DNA of 33,373 nt from Planctomycetaceae bacterium (GTDB lineage Bacteria > Planctomycetota > Planctomycetia > Planctomycetales > Planctomycetaceae): NCBI GenBank assembly GCA_023262145.1, contig JALRDR010000028.1, forward strand, positions 1 to 33,373, given 5' to 3'. A model generated the notes under the pieces. That model was not told where the DNA came from. It did no database searches and saw nothing but the letters and a program-made list of their open reading frames with translations. Shown here piece after piece: positions 1-9,156 of this stretch. A program made the translations under genes and the position numbers. The stretch's first letter is position 1. Each line of letters opens with the position of its first letter.

Positions 1-2
1 AC

Positions 3-2060
3 GATCACAAGTACGATCCGTTTACACAGCTGGACTATTACCGACTGCTGGCATTCTTCAACAACACGGAAATTGAAGCGGACCTCAGGAATCCAGCGCA
101 GCCATCGTCCATCGCATTTCTCGGTCCTTCAATGCAGATCACAGAACCGCAGCGCGATCGCGAGCGACAGAATGCAGAGCGGGTCATTGAAGAGCTTCGC
201 ACGCAGATCTCGGCAGCGGAGGAGGCTCTGCAGGGCCGTCTGGAAGAACTTGCCGAGCACCGCGCAACGTGGCTCCGGCAACAGCGTGATGCAGAACTGC
301 AGAGCATTCTGAAGGTCACAGGATTTCAGTCGCAGGGTGCTGCGGATTCCTGGAAGCTGCTGGCAGATGGCAGTGTGCTGCTGACGGGAAAGGAACCCCC
401 GGACACAGATTTGTACACAGTCATCACGGCGCAGCCGCTCACTGAAGTGCGGACAATTCGCCTGGAAGTACTGACGGATGAGTCATTGCCGGGCAAAGGT
501 CCGGGACGCGGTGAGTCCGAACGGCCCAACTTTGTGCTGCATGAATTTCGAGTGCAGCACCGGGACAGCACCGGGACAACGAGGCAGCTTGGCTTCAGTG
601 CAGCCAGAGCAGATTTCTCACAACAGAACTGGGATGTGGCCGGAGCGATCGACGGCAGGTCCCCGACCGGCTGGGCGATCGCACCGGAATTTGGCCGCAG
701 TCATTTCGCGGAGTTTCAACTGCAGCAGCCACTCACTACGGCGGCTGAGGATGAGCTGATTTTTGAGCTGGATCAGCATCTGGGAAAAGGACGCAGCATC
801 GGTCGTTTTCGTCTGCGAGCAGGCCCGGCAGGATTTGCTGAGGGGTCCGCAGCAATGCCGGCTGAATTCGTCGCTGTCCTGCAGAAGCCCCGGGAGAAAT
901 GGACAAAGGCGGACAGGAAACTGCTGCAGCAGCAGTTTGCAACGGAAGACGAGTTATTGCAGAGGCTGATGCAGGAGTTACAGCGACAGGAGAAGTTGCT
1001 GGCCACGCTGAAACCGCGCACCACACTCGTGATGGTTGAGTCAGAGTCGCGGCCGACCTTTGTTTTTCAGCGTGGGGATTATCGCAGTCCCGGGGAGCCG
1101 GTGTTGCCCGGGTTTCCTGCCATTCTGAACGACCATGCTGACACCGGGACGACTCGCCTGGATCTCGCTCGATGGCTCGTATCGGATGCGAACCCACTCG
1201 CAGCCAGAGCTGCTGTCAATCGCTGGTGGGCAGAACTGTTCGGAGCAGGACTGGTCGCCACGCCCGAAGATTTTGGCCTGAAGGGCGACCGCCCAGAGCA
1301 TCCGGAGTTGCTGGACTGGCTGGCCGTAGAGCTGATGGAAAACGGCTGGTCAATGAAATCGCTGCTCAGAACGATCGTATTGAGCAAAACCTATCAGCAG
1401 TCGTCGGCTGTCGCACCTGAGGTGCGGGCTGCAGATCCGGAGAATCGATGGTTGTCGAGAGCTTCGGCATTCCGCATGGATGCAGAGATGATGCGGGACA
1501 ATCTGCTGGCGTTATCCGGCTTGCTCGATCGTTCCCAGGGTGGTCCTCCCATTTACCCCCCGCAACCAGACGGTTTGTGGAAAAAGGTGGGTGGCACACA
1601 GTACGACTATGAGGTCAGCGAAGGCACGCAGAAGTATCGACGAAGTCTCTATATTGTGCTGAAACGAAGCGCGATGTTCCCGGGGTTGATGACTTTTGAC
1701 GGATCCATCAGGCAAACCTGCACCGTACGGCGATCTCGAACAAATACTCCGATGCAGGCGCTCATGCTGATGAATGATGGTCTGAGCATAGAGGCTGCTG
1801 CTGCTCTTGCTGTCCAGGTGAATTTATCTGCAGACGAATCTGACGAAGTGCGGCTGGCGAAGATCTTTCTTCGCTGTACATCGCGACCGCCTGCCACCCG
1901 CGAGCTGCAGCTTTTGACAGACCTGCTGAATGACCAGCGTGCGGCCTTTTCTGAGGCAGCGACGGTCTCGTCCGAGGCGGTTGTTGAGGTGGAGCGCGCC
2001 GCATGGACAAGCGTGTGTCTGGTCATGCTGAATCTGCACGAGACGATCACGCGCAACTGA
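3..2060 (+). CDS. PSCyt/DUF1549-DUF1553 planctomycete protein, C-terminal part (5' truncated by window edge)
   Basis: The frame is open from nt 3 (DHKYDPFTQLDYYRLLAFFNNTE..., the region that follows the second CxxCH in this family). The C-terminal half has NPLAARAAVNRWWAELFGAGLVATPEDFG...HPELLDWLA...SLLRTIVLSKTYQQSS...RQTCTVRRSRTNTPMQALMLMND, typical of DUF1553. Confidence 0.93.
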   Translation, partial: DHKYDPFTQLDYYRLLAFFNNTEIEADLRNPAQPSSIAFLGPSMQITEPQRDRERQNAERVIEELRTQISAAEEALQGRLEELAEHRATWLRQQRDAELQSILKVTGFQSQGAADSWKLLADGSVLLTGKEPPDTDLYTVITAQPLTEVRTIRLEVLTDESLPGKGPGRGESERPNFVLHEFRVQHRDSTGTTRQLGFSAARADFSQQNWDVAGAIDGRSPTGWAIAPEFGRSHFAEFQLQQPLTTAAEDELIFELDQHLGKGRSIGRFRLRAGPAGFAEGSAAMPAEFVAVLQKPREKWTKADRKLLQQQFATEDELLQRLMQELQRQEKLLATLKPRTTLVMVESESRPTFVFQRGDYRSPGEPVLPGFPAILNDHADTGTTRLDLARWLVSDANPLAARAAVNRWWAELFGAGLVATPEDFGLKGDRPEHPELLDWLAVELMENGWSMKSLLRTIVLSKTYQQSSAVAPEVRAADPENRWLSRASAFRMDAEMMRDNLLALSGLLDRSQGGPPIYPPQPDGLWKKVGGTQYDYEVSEGTQKYRRSLYIVLKRSAMFPGLMTFDGSIRQTCTVRRSRTNTPMQALMLMNDGLSIEAAAALAVQVNLSADESDEVRLAKIFLRCTSRPPATRELQLLTDLLNDQRAAFSEAATVSSEAVVEVERAAWTSVCLVMLNLHETITRN

Positions 2061-2209
2061 GTTGCACGACTTTCACGGGTTTTTGCTCAGCTTGTTAAGC
2101 CAAGTTGCAGATTTTTGCCAGAAAAGCTGTGTTTCTGGGAAGAATTTCTGAGACAGCGAACGATACTCTTTGCGGTGTACAAATGTTGCGAGTGCAGTAG
2201 ATGTGAAGA

Positions 2210-2244
2210 ACAAGTGAAGACTGCACTGATCACTTGTGTTTTTT
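2210..2244 (+). terminator. Intrinsic terminator candidate 1 (8 bp perfect stem, 12 nt loop, T6)
   Basis: ACAAGTGA-agactgcactga-TCACTTGT-gTTTTTT. Confidence 0.6.
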
Positions 2245-2355
2245 CGTCCATTTCAGGGACGGTTTAACTCCTTGTCCGAGGGTATTCGGACATCACCTGC
2301 CAGATTGATTTGTCGGCATTACCGGCACAGCTGTTTTCGGTGGGTTTTTATCCTG

Positions 2356-2392
2356 ACTCTGCTGTTTTCAAAAACGGCAGGGTCTTTTTTTT
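2356..2392 (+). terminator. Intrinsic terminator candidate 2 (about 11 bp stem, T8)
   Basis: ACTCTGCTGTT-ttcaaa-AACGGCAGGGT (two GU wobbles) followed by CTTTTTTTT. Confidence 0.75.
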
Positions 2393-2822
2393 GGCTCGTT
2401 GTCAGTCGGCAAGGAAGGCCTGTCTGATCATGAACGAGCATTCGGTACTGTCGCGCAATTCAGTTCCGATTCTTCCTTGCGCCGCGCTCTCATTTTTTCT
2501 CAGGCGGAGTCCGCGAAGAATCGCGGCTGGCGAATTATGGTGATGCGTCGGTGCTGTAGCCCCGGGGTACCACAGCGATGCTCGCCTGCTGCGAGGCACG
2601 TCCGCAGCAGGAGCCGGGACAGAAGAGTCATAGCGGTTTCCGAATCCTGCGGGGACGTTCCCGGGAATTTCGTGACAAACCTGTGTCGTTGCTGATGGTG
2701 CAGGTGTTTGCGGACTGATCAGTGCGCTCATCATTTTGCGCCAGGTGGCCTGCTGAACTACCGCGATGACTGGCTGGAAAAGCTGCTGCTGTACCTGAAT
2801 GGCAGTGCTGATCAGCAGTGGC

Positions 2823-2856
2823 AAAAAAAACCCCGCAGCGAAACGCTGCGGGGTTT
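2823..2856 (-). terminator. Strong intrinsic terminator for the 4189->2887 minus-strand unit
   Basis: On the minus strand: AAACCCCGCAGCG-TTT-CGCTGCGGGGTTTTTTTT, 10 bp perfect GC-rich stem plus U8, 34 nt after the stop of the 2887..3054 ORF. Confidence 0.92.
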
Positions 2857-2886
2857 CTGACACATACACACCACTATTCGCACGGT

Positions 2887-3054
2887 TCAGAGAGGATCAA
2901 CCTGTAGTGTTCCCGGTGCGACTCCGGCGTCAATTTCTTCCTGAGTCGGCAGAACTCCGGGGGCTTCTTCTTCCCATGAAACTTCGGGGCTTTCGTTGCA
3001 GCCTGTCAGACAGGCTGCGGAAACGAACAATACAGAAATCAGCATCGTCTTCAT
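2887..3054 (-). CDS. Small putative lipoprotein (55 aa)
   Basis: MKTMLISVLFVSAACLTGCNESPEVSWEEEAPGVLPTQEEIDAGVAPGTLQVDPL: signal peptide with lipobox-like LTGC. It lies directly downstream of the DUF1559 gene and just upstream of the terminator. Start chosen inside the longer 118 aa ORF. Confidence 0.75.
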   Translation of the reverse strand: MKTMLISVLFVSAACLTGCNESPEVSWEEEAPGVLPTQEEIDAGVAPGTLQVDPL

Positions 3055-3070
3055 CGAGAACTGCTCCCTC

Positions 3071-4189
3071 TCAGAATTCGCCAACGGGCAGACCATCGGA
3101 TGCGCCGGCAAGTCGGAGCAGAACGTCATGGTCTGAATTGACAGAGAGTGAGCGAACTGACCCATCGGCGAGGCAGTACTGAACAATTCCAGTATGGCAG
3201 CTGGTGAACTTGCGTCGATCCTGCTCCGGGTAGTTAAACGCAACCCCGGTCAGCGACCGCGTTGCATAGTGTACTCCCATCGGACCCATCATCCACGAGA
3301 ACGCAGTTGTACGGGAATTGTTACCGCCGGCCTTAAAGAAATCGCCGGTGACTTCCCCGAACAGAATAGTGTTTGATAGTCCGTCTCGAACATCACGAAA
3401 CTTCTTCTGCTGATTCATGCGGAAGATCCCTTCGTAGTCATTGATCGCTGCGAAGTCTGCAGAGGACGGGGAAATCAGGCGTTCCTCCGCCGTAAACGTC
3501 ATCCGTCCGGCACATGGCAGGTAATTCGTCAGGCCATGATTCAGATGTGTTGGAGTTGAATTTGGGCCAAGTTTGTATTCCTGCCGCACTCGGAAGCCTG
3601 GACTGAGCGCGATGGTCAGCGGATCATTCGACAATGTGAAGTTGAAATTTCCGAAGCTGAGGTCAATTGATGTGGTGGACAAGGCGCGGGCTGCATTATC
3701 GGTGGGGCACAGCAGCGCTGGAACCTGGTTACCCATTACGGCCGCAATCTGAGGATAATTCCAGTACGGCTGACGATCGGTGGCAGGAGTTCCGTCGTAA
3801 TCCTTTGGATTCAGGGAGATGCTTCCTGAGAATGCGCTGTACATCGCTTCCTGCTCCAGATACGGAAGCAGATAGACCATTGTGCCAACAAACGAGTAGT
3901 TCGAGCGTAAATCCGGGTCGAGGTAAGCTGACGTATCGAACAGCTGGCCCGGAGGCAGTTTGCCGTAGGATGATTCAAAATTGTGGACAGCAAGACCAAG
4001 CTGTTTCAGATTGTTGCGACACTGTGTTCGTCGCGCAGATTCACGAGCCTGCTGCACTGCGGGCAGCATGAGCGAAACCAGAATCGCAATGATTGTGATG
4101 ACAACGAGCAGTTCAATCAGAGTGAAGCCAGTTCGCTCTTCATTGGCGGGGCCGGCAGAAACCGGGGGATAATTCTGTCGAATCCTCAT
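3071..4189 (-). CDS. DUF1559 domain protein with type IV prepilin-like N-terminus
   Basis: GFTLIELLVVITIIAILVSLMLPAVQQARESARRTQCRNNLKQLGLAVHNFES... plus C-terminal H-x9-DG-type motif (CHTGIVQYCLADGSVRSL). Confidence 0.95.
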   Translation of the reverse strand: MRIRQNYPPVSAGPANEERTGFTLIELLVVITIIAILVSLMLPAVQQARESARRTQCRNNLKQLGLAVHNFESSYGKLPPGQLFDTSAYLDPDLRSNYSFVGTMVYLLPYLEQEAMYSAFSGSISLNPKDYDGTPATDRQPYWNYPQIAAVMGNQVPALLCPTDNAARALSTTSIDLSFGNFNFTLSNDPLTIALSPGFRVRQEYKLGPNSTPTHLNHGLTNYLPCAGRMTFTAEERLISPSSADFAAINDYEGIFRMNQQKKFRDVRDGLSNTILFGEVTGDFFKAGGNNSRTTAFSWMMGPMGVHYATRSLTGVAFNYPEQDRRKFTSCHTGIVQYCLADGSVRSLSVNSDHDVLLRLAGASDGLPVGEF

Positions 4190-4530
4190 CTTGGGGTGTC
4201 CTTTTTCTGAGCAAGACCGTGGTAATGTGGTGTGGATTCAATGTGTCCTGAATACGCATCAACTACGTTTTCACATTAAAATCGTTACCAACCGTGCCCT
4301 CTAGGTAGGTCACAGAAATGGTGCTGTCAGAAAAAAGGCCGCTTTTCGATGGTTTTCCGCCTGAAAAGTCTGCCTGAGTTCGCTCTTCCCTCAAGAACGC
4401 ACAGCCTGAAGACCGAAGCGCAGAGGTTTTGTGTCCGGTCTGGCTGAGTTTGCGGATTCTGCCAATTGCTGAGGTAAGGCAGTTGAGAGGGATTTTTTGC
4501 GTTGCGACACTGCCCGATCGGGCACTTGCA

Positions 4531-6054
4531 TCAGGCGTTGAGAATTTCGTGAATCACTCGTCCGTGGACATCAGTGAGTCGCCGATCGATTCCGCCCGCG
4601 CGCACTGTCAGGCGGGTGTGATCGAACCCCAGTAAATGCAGCACTGTTGCATGCAGGTCATAGCACTTCGTTTCGCCGGTTGCTGTCTGATAGCCCAGCT
4701 CGTCGCTTTCCCCATAGGTTACTCCGGGTTTCACCCCGGCTCCGGCCAGCCACGTAACGAATGTCCCTCCGTTGTGATCACGGCCTTCGCCGCCCTGTGC
4801 GAAGGGGGTGCGTCCAAATTCAGTACTCCAGATCAGCAGTGTGTCCTCCAGTAATCCGCGTTGACCAAGGTCATTGAGCAGGGCCGTCATCGGCTGATCA
4901 ATGCTACGCGCCATTGGAGGAAGTTCCCTGGGGATACTGCCGTGGTTATCCCAGTTATTTGTGGCCCCCTGTGGCCCGCTCCACACCTGGACGAATCGAG
5001 TTCCCCGTTCAAGGAGCCGACGGGCAAGCAGACACCGTCGAGCAAAGTCCTGCGTTTCTTCGATGTCAGTACCGTATGCAGCGTGTGTGACGTCGGATTC
5101 CTGTGTCAGATCGAATGCTTCAGGTGCAGCCAGCTGCATTGCTGCAGCAAGTTCAGCTGCCGCAATTCTTGCTTCCAGCTGAGTGTCCTGAACGCGAGTT
5201 GCTGCATGACGCTCGTTGATGATCCTGAGCAGCCTGCGGGTTTCCAGATCGGCTGCGCCTGTCGCAAACTCAAATGTGGGGTCCGGGAACAAATCCGGCA
5301 GAGCGCTCATGTCTGTTCCGTTGAGAACAGTGCCCTGATAGCGAGAAGGAAGAAAGCCGGCACTGAAATTACCCCGCTGGTTGTACGGCAGTCCACGAGG
5401 GTCCGGGAGCACAACAAAAGTGGGAAGCTCTTCCGAGAGTTGTCCCAGCGCGTAGGAGATCCAGGCACCAAAACAGGGAAACCCTGGCGTCATGAACCCG
5501 GTATTCATGAGATAGGTAGCTGGTCCATGGACATTCGTTGCTGCTGACATAGCCATCAGGAACGCTGGCTGGTCGATGACTTGTGAGAAGTGTGGAAAGA
5601 GCGAACTCACCCAGCGTCCGGTTTCGCCATAGCGGGCGAACTGAAAGGGGCTTTTCATCACCGCCCCGGCCGGTGCCGTAAAGCCCTCCGGCTTCTCATC
5701 CGGACCGAGGTTCTGGCCGTGCAGCCGTTCGAGAGCCGGCTTGTAGTCGAATGTATCCATCGGGCTGACGCCGCCAGTCATGAACAGCTGGATTACTCGC
5801 CGCACTCGGGGCTGGTGATGAGTTGTCGCGATCTGATCGTGACTCTGTTCACTGGCGGCGGCCCCGGTTGTCGGCTGATTTCCGGTATCGGCGTGATCCT
5901 CGTCCGCGTGCAGCAGCGCAGCTGCAGCAATGGATGCGAACCCTCCGGTGGCTCCAGTGAGCAGCGCTCGTCGAGAAGCGTGAAACTGCGAAGAGGCTGG
6001 AGACAGTGGAAAACGCAGGGAATCAGCGTAAAAAAAGGGCATGAAATTGCTCAC
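4531..6054 (-). CDS. DUF1501 domain protein (sulfatase-like), Tat-type signal
   Basis: N-terminal SRRALLTGATGGFASIAAAALL; RVIQLFMTGGVSPMDTFDYKPAL...; LLIWSTEFGRTPFAQGGEGRDHN...FVTWLAGAGVKPGVTYGESDELG; DLHATVLHLLGFDHTRLT. Confidence 0.95.
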   Translation of the reverse strand: MSNFMPFFYADSLRFPLSPASSQFHASRRALLTGATGGFASIAAAALLHADEDHADTGNQPTTGAAASEQSHDQIATTHHQPRVRRVIQLFMTGGVSPMDTFDYKPALERLHGQNLGPDEKPEGFTAPAGAVMKSPFQFARYGETGRWVSSLFPHFSQVIDQPAFLMAMSAATNVHGPATYLMNTGFMTPGFPCFGAWISYALGQLSEELPTFVVLPDPRGLPYNQRGNFSAGFLPSRYQGTVLNGTDMSALPDLFPDPTFEFATGAADLETRRLLRIINERHAATRVQDTQLEARIAAAELAAAMQLAAPEAFDLTQESDVTHAAYGTDIEETQDFARRCLLARRLLERGTRFVQVWSGPQGATNNWDNHGSIPRELPPMARSIDQPMTALLNDLGQRGLLEDTLLIWSTEFGRTPFAQGGEGRDHNGGTFVTWLAGAGVKPGVTYGESDELGYQTATGETKCYDLHATVLHLLGFDHTRLTVRAGGIDRRLTDVHGRVIHEILNA

Positions 6055-6246
6055 CAGGCAGAAGACGAAGCGGCAGGTCCTGCAGTTCTAACCGAAGCCC
6101 TGACTGGTCTCAACACGCAGAATCGTCATTGCTACAATCCGAGGTAAGGACTGAAACCCGCAATGGACAATGACAGGAGCGAACTGGGCACATGCTGGGC
6201 TGATGCAGCCGGCATCCGGTTCGCTGGTGACTGATCAACTGCAGGC

Positions 6247-7005
6247 ATGGATGCCATGAAACGCGTAAAACACTGGTTGTATCTGGGATTGATTGTGGCG
6301 GGAACGGCCTTGCTCCGCGTGCTGTTCCGGACCGTTCGCGTTCAGCACTATTGTGTAGAACCTGATGCGACGCCCTACAGCAGGCCCCGTGGTTCTGTGC
6401 GATATGCGTTCCCCTTCTGGCATGATCAGATCGCCCTGGCGATCTTTTCCAGTCGCACATGGAACCTGTCTGGCCTGATCAGTCGCCACCGGGATGGCGG
6501 GTATGTGGCTGATGCGGCCCGCATCGCAGGAATTCGTCCCGTACGCGGCAGCAGTAGTCGCGGAGGTGCGACGGCGGTCGCTGAACTGCTCCGGCTTCCG
6601 ACGTTGCATTTCGCAATGACTCCGGATGGGCCACGTGGGCCGCGACGGACGTTGAAGGATGGGGTTATTTTCATTGCCTCGCGCTCCGGACGGCCTCTTG
6701 TGCCATCCGGGATGGCCTGCAGCAATGCCTGGGAGATTCGCGGCAGCTGGACAACACTGACGATTCCGAAGCCGTTCTCCCGAACTGTACTCATTGCCGG
6801 GACGCCTGTTTCCATTCCGGAAGACGCAGAACGTGAGGAGCTTGCTGAATACATGAAATGTCTGGCTGAAGAGATGCACCGACTGGAGCAGCTGGCGGAG
6901 CGGGTGATTGGCGGCGACCAGACCGCTGTCAGCGAGATTGATCGTTCCGGGGAACACACGTGGGCAGCAATTGCCCGTGACTCAGACCGGAAGGCAGCAG
7001 CCTGA
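6247..7005 (+). CDS. DUF374 lysophospholipid acyltransferase-family protein
   Basis: PFWHDQIALAIF...LISRHRDGGYVADAARIAGIRPVRGSSSRGGATAVAEL...FAMTPDGPRGPRRTLKDGVIFIASRSGRPLVP. Confidence 0.9.
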   Translation: MDAMKRVKHWLYLGLIVAGTALLRVLFRTVRVQHYCVEPDATPYSRPRGSVRYAFPFWHDQIALAIFSSRTWNLSGLISRHRDGGYVADAARIAGIRPVRGSSSRGGATAVAELLRLPTLHFAMTPDGPRGPRRTLKDGVIFIASRSGRPLVPSGMACSNAWEIRGSWTTLTIPKPFSRTVLIAGTPVSIPEDAEREELAEYMKCLAEEMHRLEQLAERVIGGDQTAVSEIDRSGEHTWAAIARDSDRKAAA

Positions 7006-7055
7006 AAGAAGTGGTGCCCGGAGTGTTCAGCCCAGCAGCATGAGATCTGTAAGAG

Positions 7056-7631
7056 ATGAACCAGAATCTGATCCCTCCGCAAAACGCCAGCCTGCTTGTT
7101 CTGATAGACCTGCAGGAAAAACTTCTGCCCGCAATCCTGGATGCGGAGAAGGTGCTGAGGAGCTGCGAGTTTCTGCTTGACGCTGCATCACTTTTTGATG
7201 TTCCGGTTCTGATCACGGAGCAGTATCCGCGGGGGCTGGGGCCCACCAGCGTGCGTCTGACATCAAAGTGTGAAGATTCTGCACGGCCTGACAAGCTGTC
7301 ATTCAGCGCGGCGGAGCTGGTGCGACATCGGCTCTCCGCCGCCGGGGAGGGTATTTCAGCGGTTGTCCTTTGTGGGATCGAAGCTCACATCTGCGTACTA
7401 CAGACAGCACTGGAACTGCTGCAGGACGGGCTGGATGTTTTTCTGGTCACTGATGCTACTGGCAGCCGCCGGAAGCACGACCATCAGATTGCGCTAGCTC
7501 GCATGCAGCAGGCAGGTATTGTTGCGGTCACAGCTGAATCAGCAGCATTTGAATGGTGTCGGCGCGCGGATCACGAGCGATTTCGGGAACTCAGCAGGCT
7601 GGTCAGGGCTCGTGATGCTGGCGACCAGTGA
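7056..7631 (+). CDS. Isochorismatase-family cysteine hydrolase
   Basis: ASLLVLIDLQEKLLPAI...VLITEQYPRGLGPT...VVLCGIEAHICVLQTALELLQDGLDVFLVTDATGSR. Confidence 0.9.
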   Translation: MNQNLIPPQNASLLVLIDLQEKLLPAILDAEKVLRSCEFLLDAASLFDVPVLITEQYPRGLGPTSVRLTSKCEDSARPDKLSFSAAELVRHRLSAAGEGISAVVLCGIEAHICVLQTALELLQDGLDVFLVTDATGSRRKHDHQIALARMQQAGIVAVTAESAAFEWCRRADHERFRELSRLVRARDAGDQ

Positions 7632-8696
7632 TCATGACAACAGGGAGGTGTCCGGAGCGTCGTCGCCGGCGATTTCTTCCAGCTGCTGCAGCATTTGCCG
7701 GGTGGTGAGCGAGTCAAGTCCTTCAAACGTAGGACGCACGGGCGGCGTTGTCAGCTGGTGAGTGCGGCTTCCCAGAAACGCGCGGTCGGCCAGGCGGAAC
7801 TGCAGGACAGACAGCAGGACACCGGCAAAGATGAGGGCTGCAAGCCATGTGAGCCAGGGATTGAGTTCATCGGCCCTTGTAACGACAGTTACTGCGGCAG
7901 TTGCGATAATCCGATCGGAAAGAATCAACGGCGCCAGTGCAAGTTCGCCGCTTCCGTCCTGGCCTTTTGCTGCATAGCCTTCACGTTTGAAGAGGTAGCC
8001 GGCGAATTCCACGTCAGGTCCGTTTTTGCCCAGCGAATCGCCGATCGGCAGCCCCTGATCTGCCGCGAGGGCGATGACATGCACCAGCTGATTGCCGGAA
8101 TCCGGCGTGGAAATCCATGCATCCCAGGCCCTTCGAATCCCATAGCTGCGGGATTCCTCAGGCAGAACAGCCTGCGTCAGTCGGCGGAGTCGACCACGAA
8201 TTTTCAGGGGTCGTCCGCGAGCGTTTTCCGGTGAGTCGATAAGGACGGCATAACGACCTTCCGGCATCTGATCACGCCGGCCAGCAAAGACGCGGTCGGC
8301 AAGCTTCAGAGTTCCAAAGAATGCATCCTTTTCTGCCGCAAGAACACCCAGTACGTCATCCTGAATTCCGGCTGTGAGTGCCACTGGAAGATCATCGGGG
8401 CCGGATGTTGGGTCTGTCTGACGTTCCAGAGCAGCTGCAGCCTGAGAATTGATGATATTGTCAGGATTCTGAAATCGAGGAGCAGCAGGGTCCTGAACCA
8501 CTCGGAACTCATCGCTGAGCAGACTGGAGGCTGGGGGCGTTTTTGACAGATTGGAGTCCGGCGTCGGGGGATTGGTCATTTGCTGCAGTCGCCAGAGCAG
8601 CAGCAGGGCTGCTGCGGCAACAAAGAGCAGCGTACCTCGACGTGTTCTGCGAAGCAGATTTTCACTGCGTTCTGTTCCACGGGACCGGAATCGCAA
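7632..8696 (-). CDS. Hypothetical membrane protein (N- and C-terminal TM segments)
   Basis: 354 aa ORF with TMs at GTLLFVAAAALLLLW and WLTWLAALIFAGVLLSVLQF. The first start in frame is a TTG at 8696; no upstream ATG before an in-frame TGA. Confidence 0.75.
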   Translation of the reverse strand: MRFRSRGTERSENLLRRTRRGTLLFVAAAALLLLWRLQQMTNPPTPDSNLSKTPPASSLLSDEFRVVQDPAAPRFQNPDNIINSQAAAALERQTDPTSGPDDLPVALTAGIQDDVLGVLAAEKDAFFGTLKLADRVFAGRRDQMPEGRYAVLIDSPENARGRPLKIRGRLRRLTQAVLPEESRSYGIRRAWDAWISTPDSGNQLVHVIALAADQGLPIGDSLGKNGPDVEFAGYLFKREGYAAKGQDGSGELALAPLILSDRIIATAAVTVVTRADELNPWLTWLAALIFAGVLLSVLQFRLADRAFLGSRTHQLTTPPVRPTFEGLDSLTTRQMLQQLEEIAGDDAPDTSLLS

Positions 8697-9156
8697 GGGA
8701 GAAGTTCCTGATGAATCAAGCGAGGCTGATCAGAACAGCCGATTGAGTTCGACGAAGGTCGGGAGAGCTGTGTTTGCAGGACTGCAGGTTTGCGCTGCAG
8801 CAATTTGCCATCCCTGAGCCTGAAAACGGGCCTCAGACCGCCCAGGATCATGGCCTGATTCTGTCAGTGTGTAAAGCCCGTTGTCTGCCTCGTTCGCGCA
8901 GAGCGTGTGATTCGCCAGGTTTCTCAGCCAATCCACGTTGTCAAATCTGCACCGACTGAATCTGTTGTAACGCCTGCTCACGTTTCCGAATGGTGGCTCT
9001 GTAGCGATTCTGTCGTTTGGGTGGCAGGGTGAATCACTGTTCATCGCTTGAGGGTTGATTTAGGGCAGTGAATCAGTGCTGCGCTCTCAGCGGGGCATAA
9101 CTTTCCCTTCCGGGCAGCATCACTGCATTTCCAGGATCAGCGAACAGCAGGTGTCG

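Larger units (their letters stand above)
2118..2392 (+). ncRNA. Candidate structured RNA / attenuator region (hairpin-dense intergenic segment with two + strand terminators)
   Basis: Perfect inverted repeats read by eye: 2118-2124/2132-2138 (CCAGAAA/TTTCTGG), 2191-2198/2220-2227 (AGTGCAGT/ACTGCACT), 2210-2217/2230-2237 (ACAAGTGA/TCACTTGT + GTTTTTT), 2245-2249/2257-2261, 2273-2279/2286-2292 (TGTCCGA/TCGGACA), 2311-2316/2322-2327 (one GU), 2356-2366/2373-2383 + CT8. No convincing ORF. Confidence 0.4.

Noticed and set aside
2191-2237. H-type pseudoknot made of both 8 bp helices at once
   Set aside because: The 2 nt linker between A2 and B2 is too short to span an 8 bp stem 1; competing alternative helices are more likely.
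2399-2695. 98 aa plus-strand ORF following the T8 terminator
   Set aside because: Arg/Cys/Ser-rich, no motifs, no clear ribosome-binding site; unlikely to be the regulated target of the attenuator-like element.
2402-2869. 155 aa minus-strand ORF in the intergenic gap
   Set aside because: Its start lies within/upstream of the strong minus-strand terminator (2823-2856), composition is not gene-like and I recognise no motif.
4861-5547. 228 aa plus-strand ORF
   Set aside because: Fully antisense to the well-supported DUF1501 CDS; Cys/Ser/Arg-rich composition typical of shadow ORFs.
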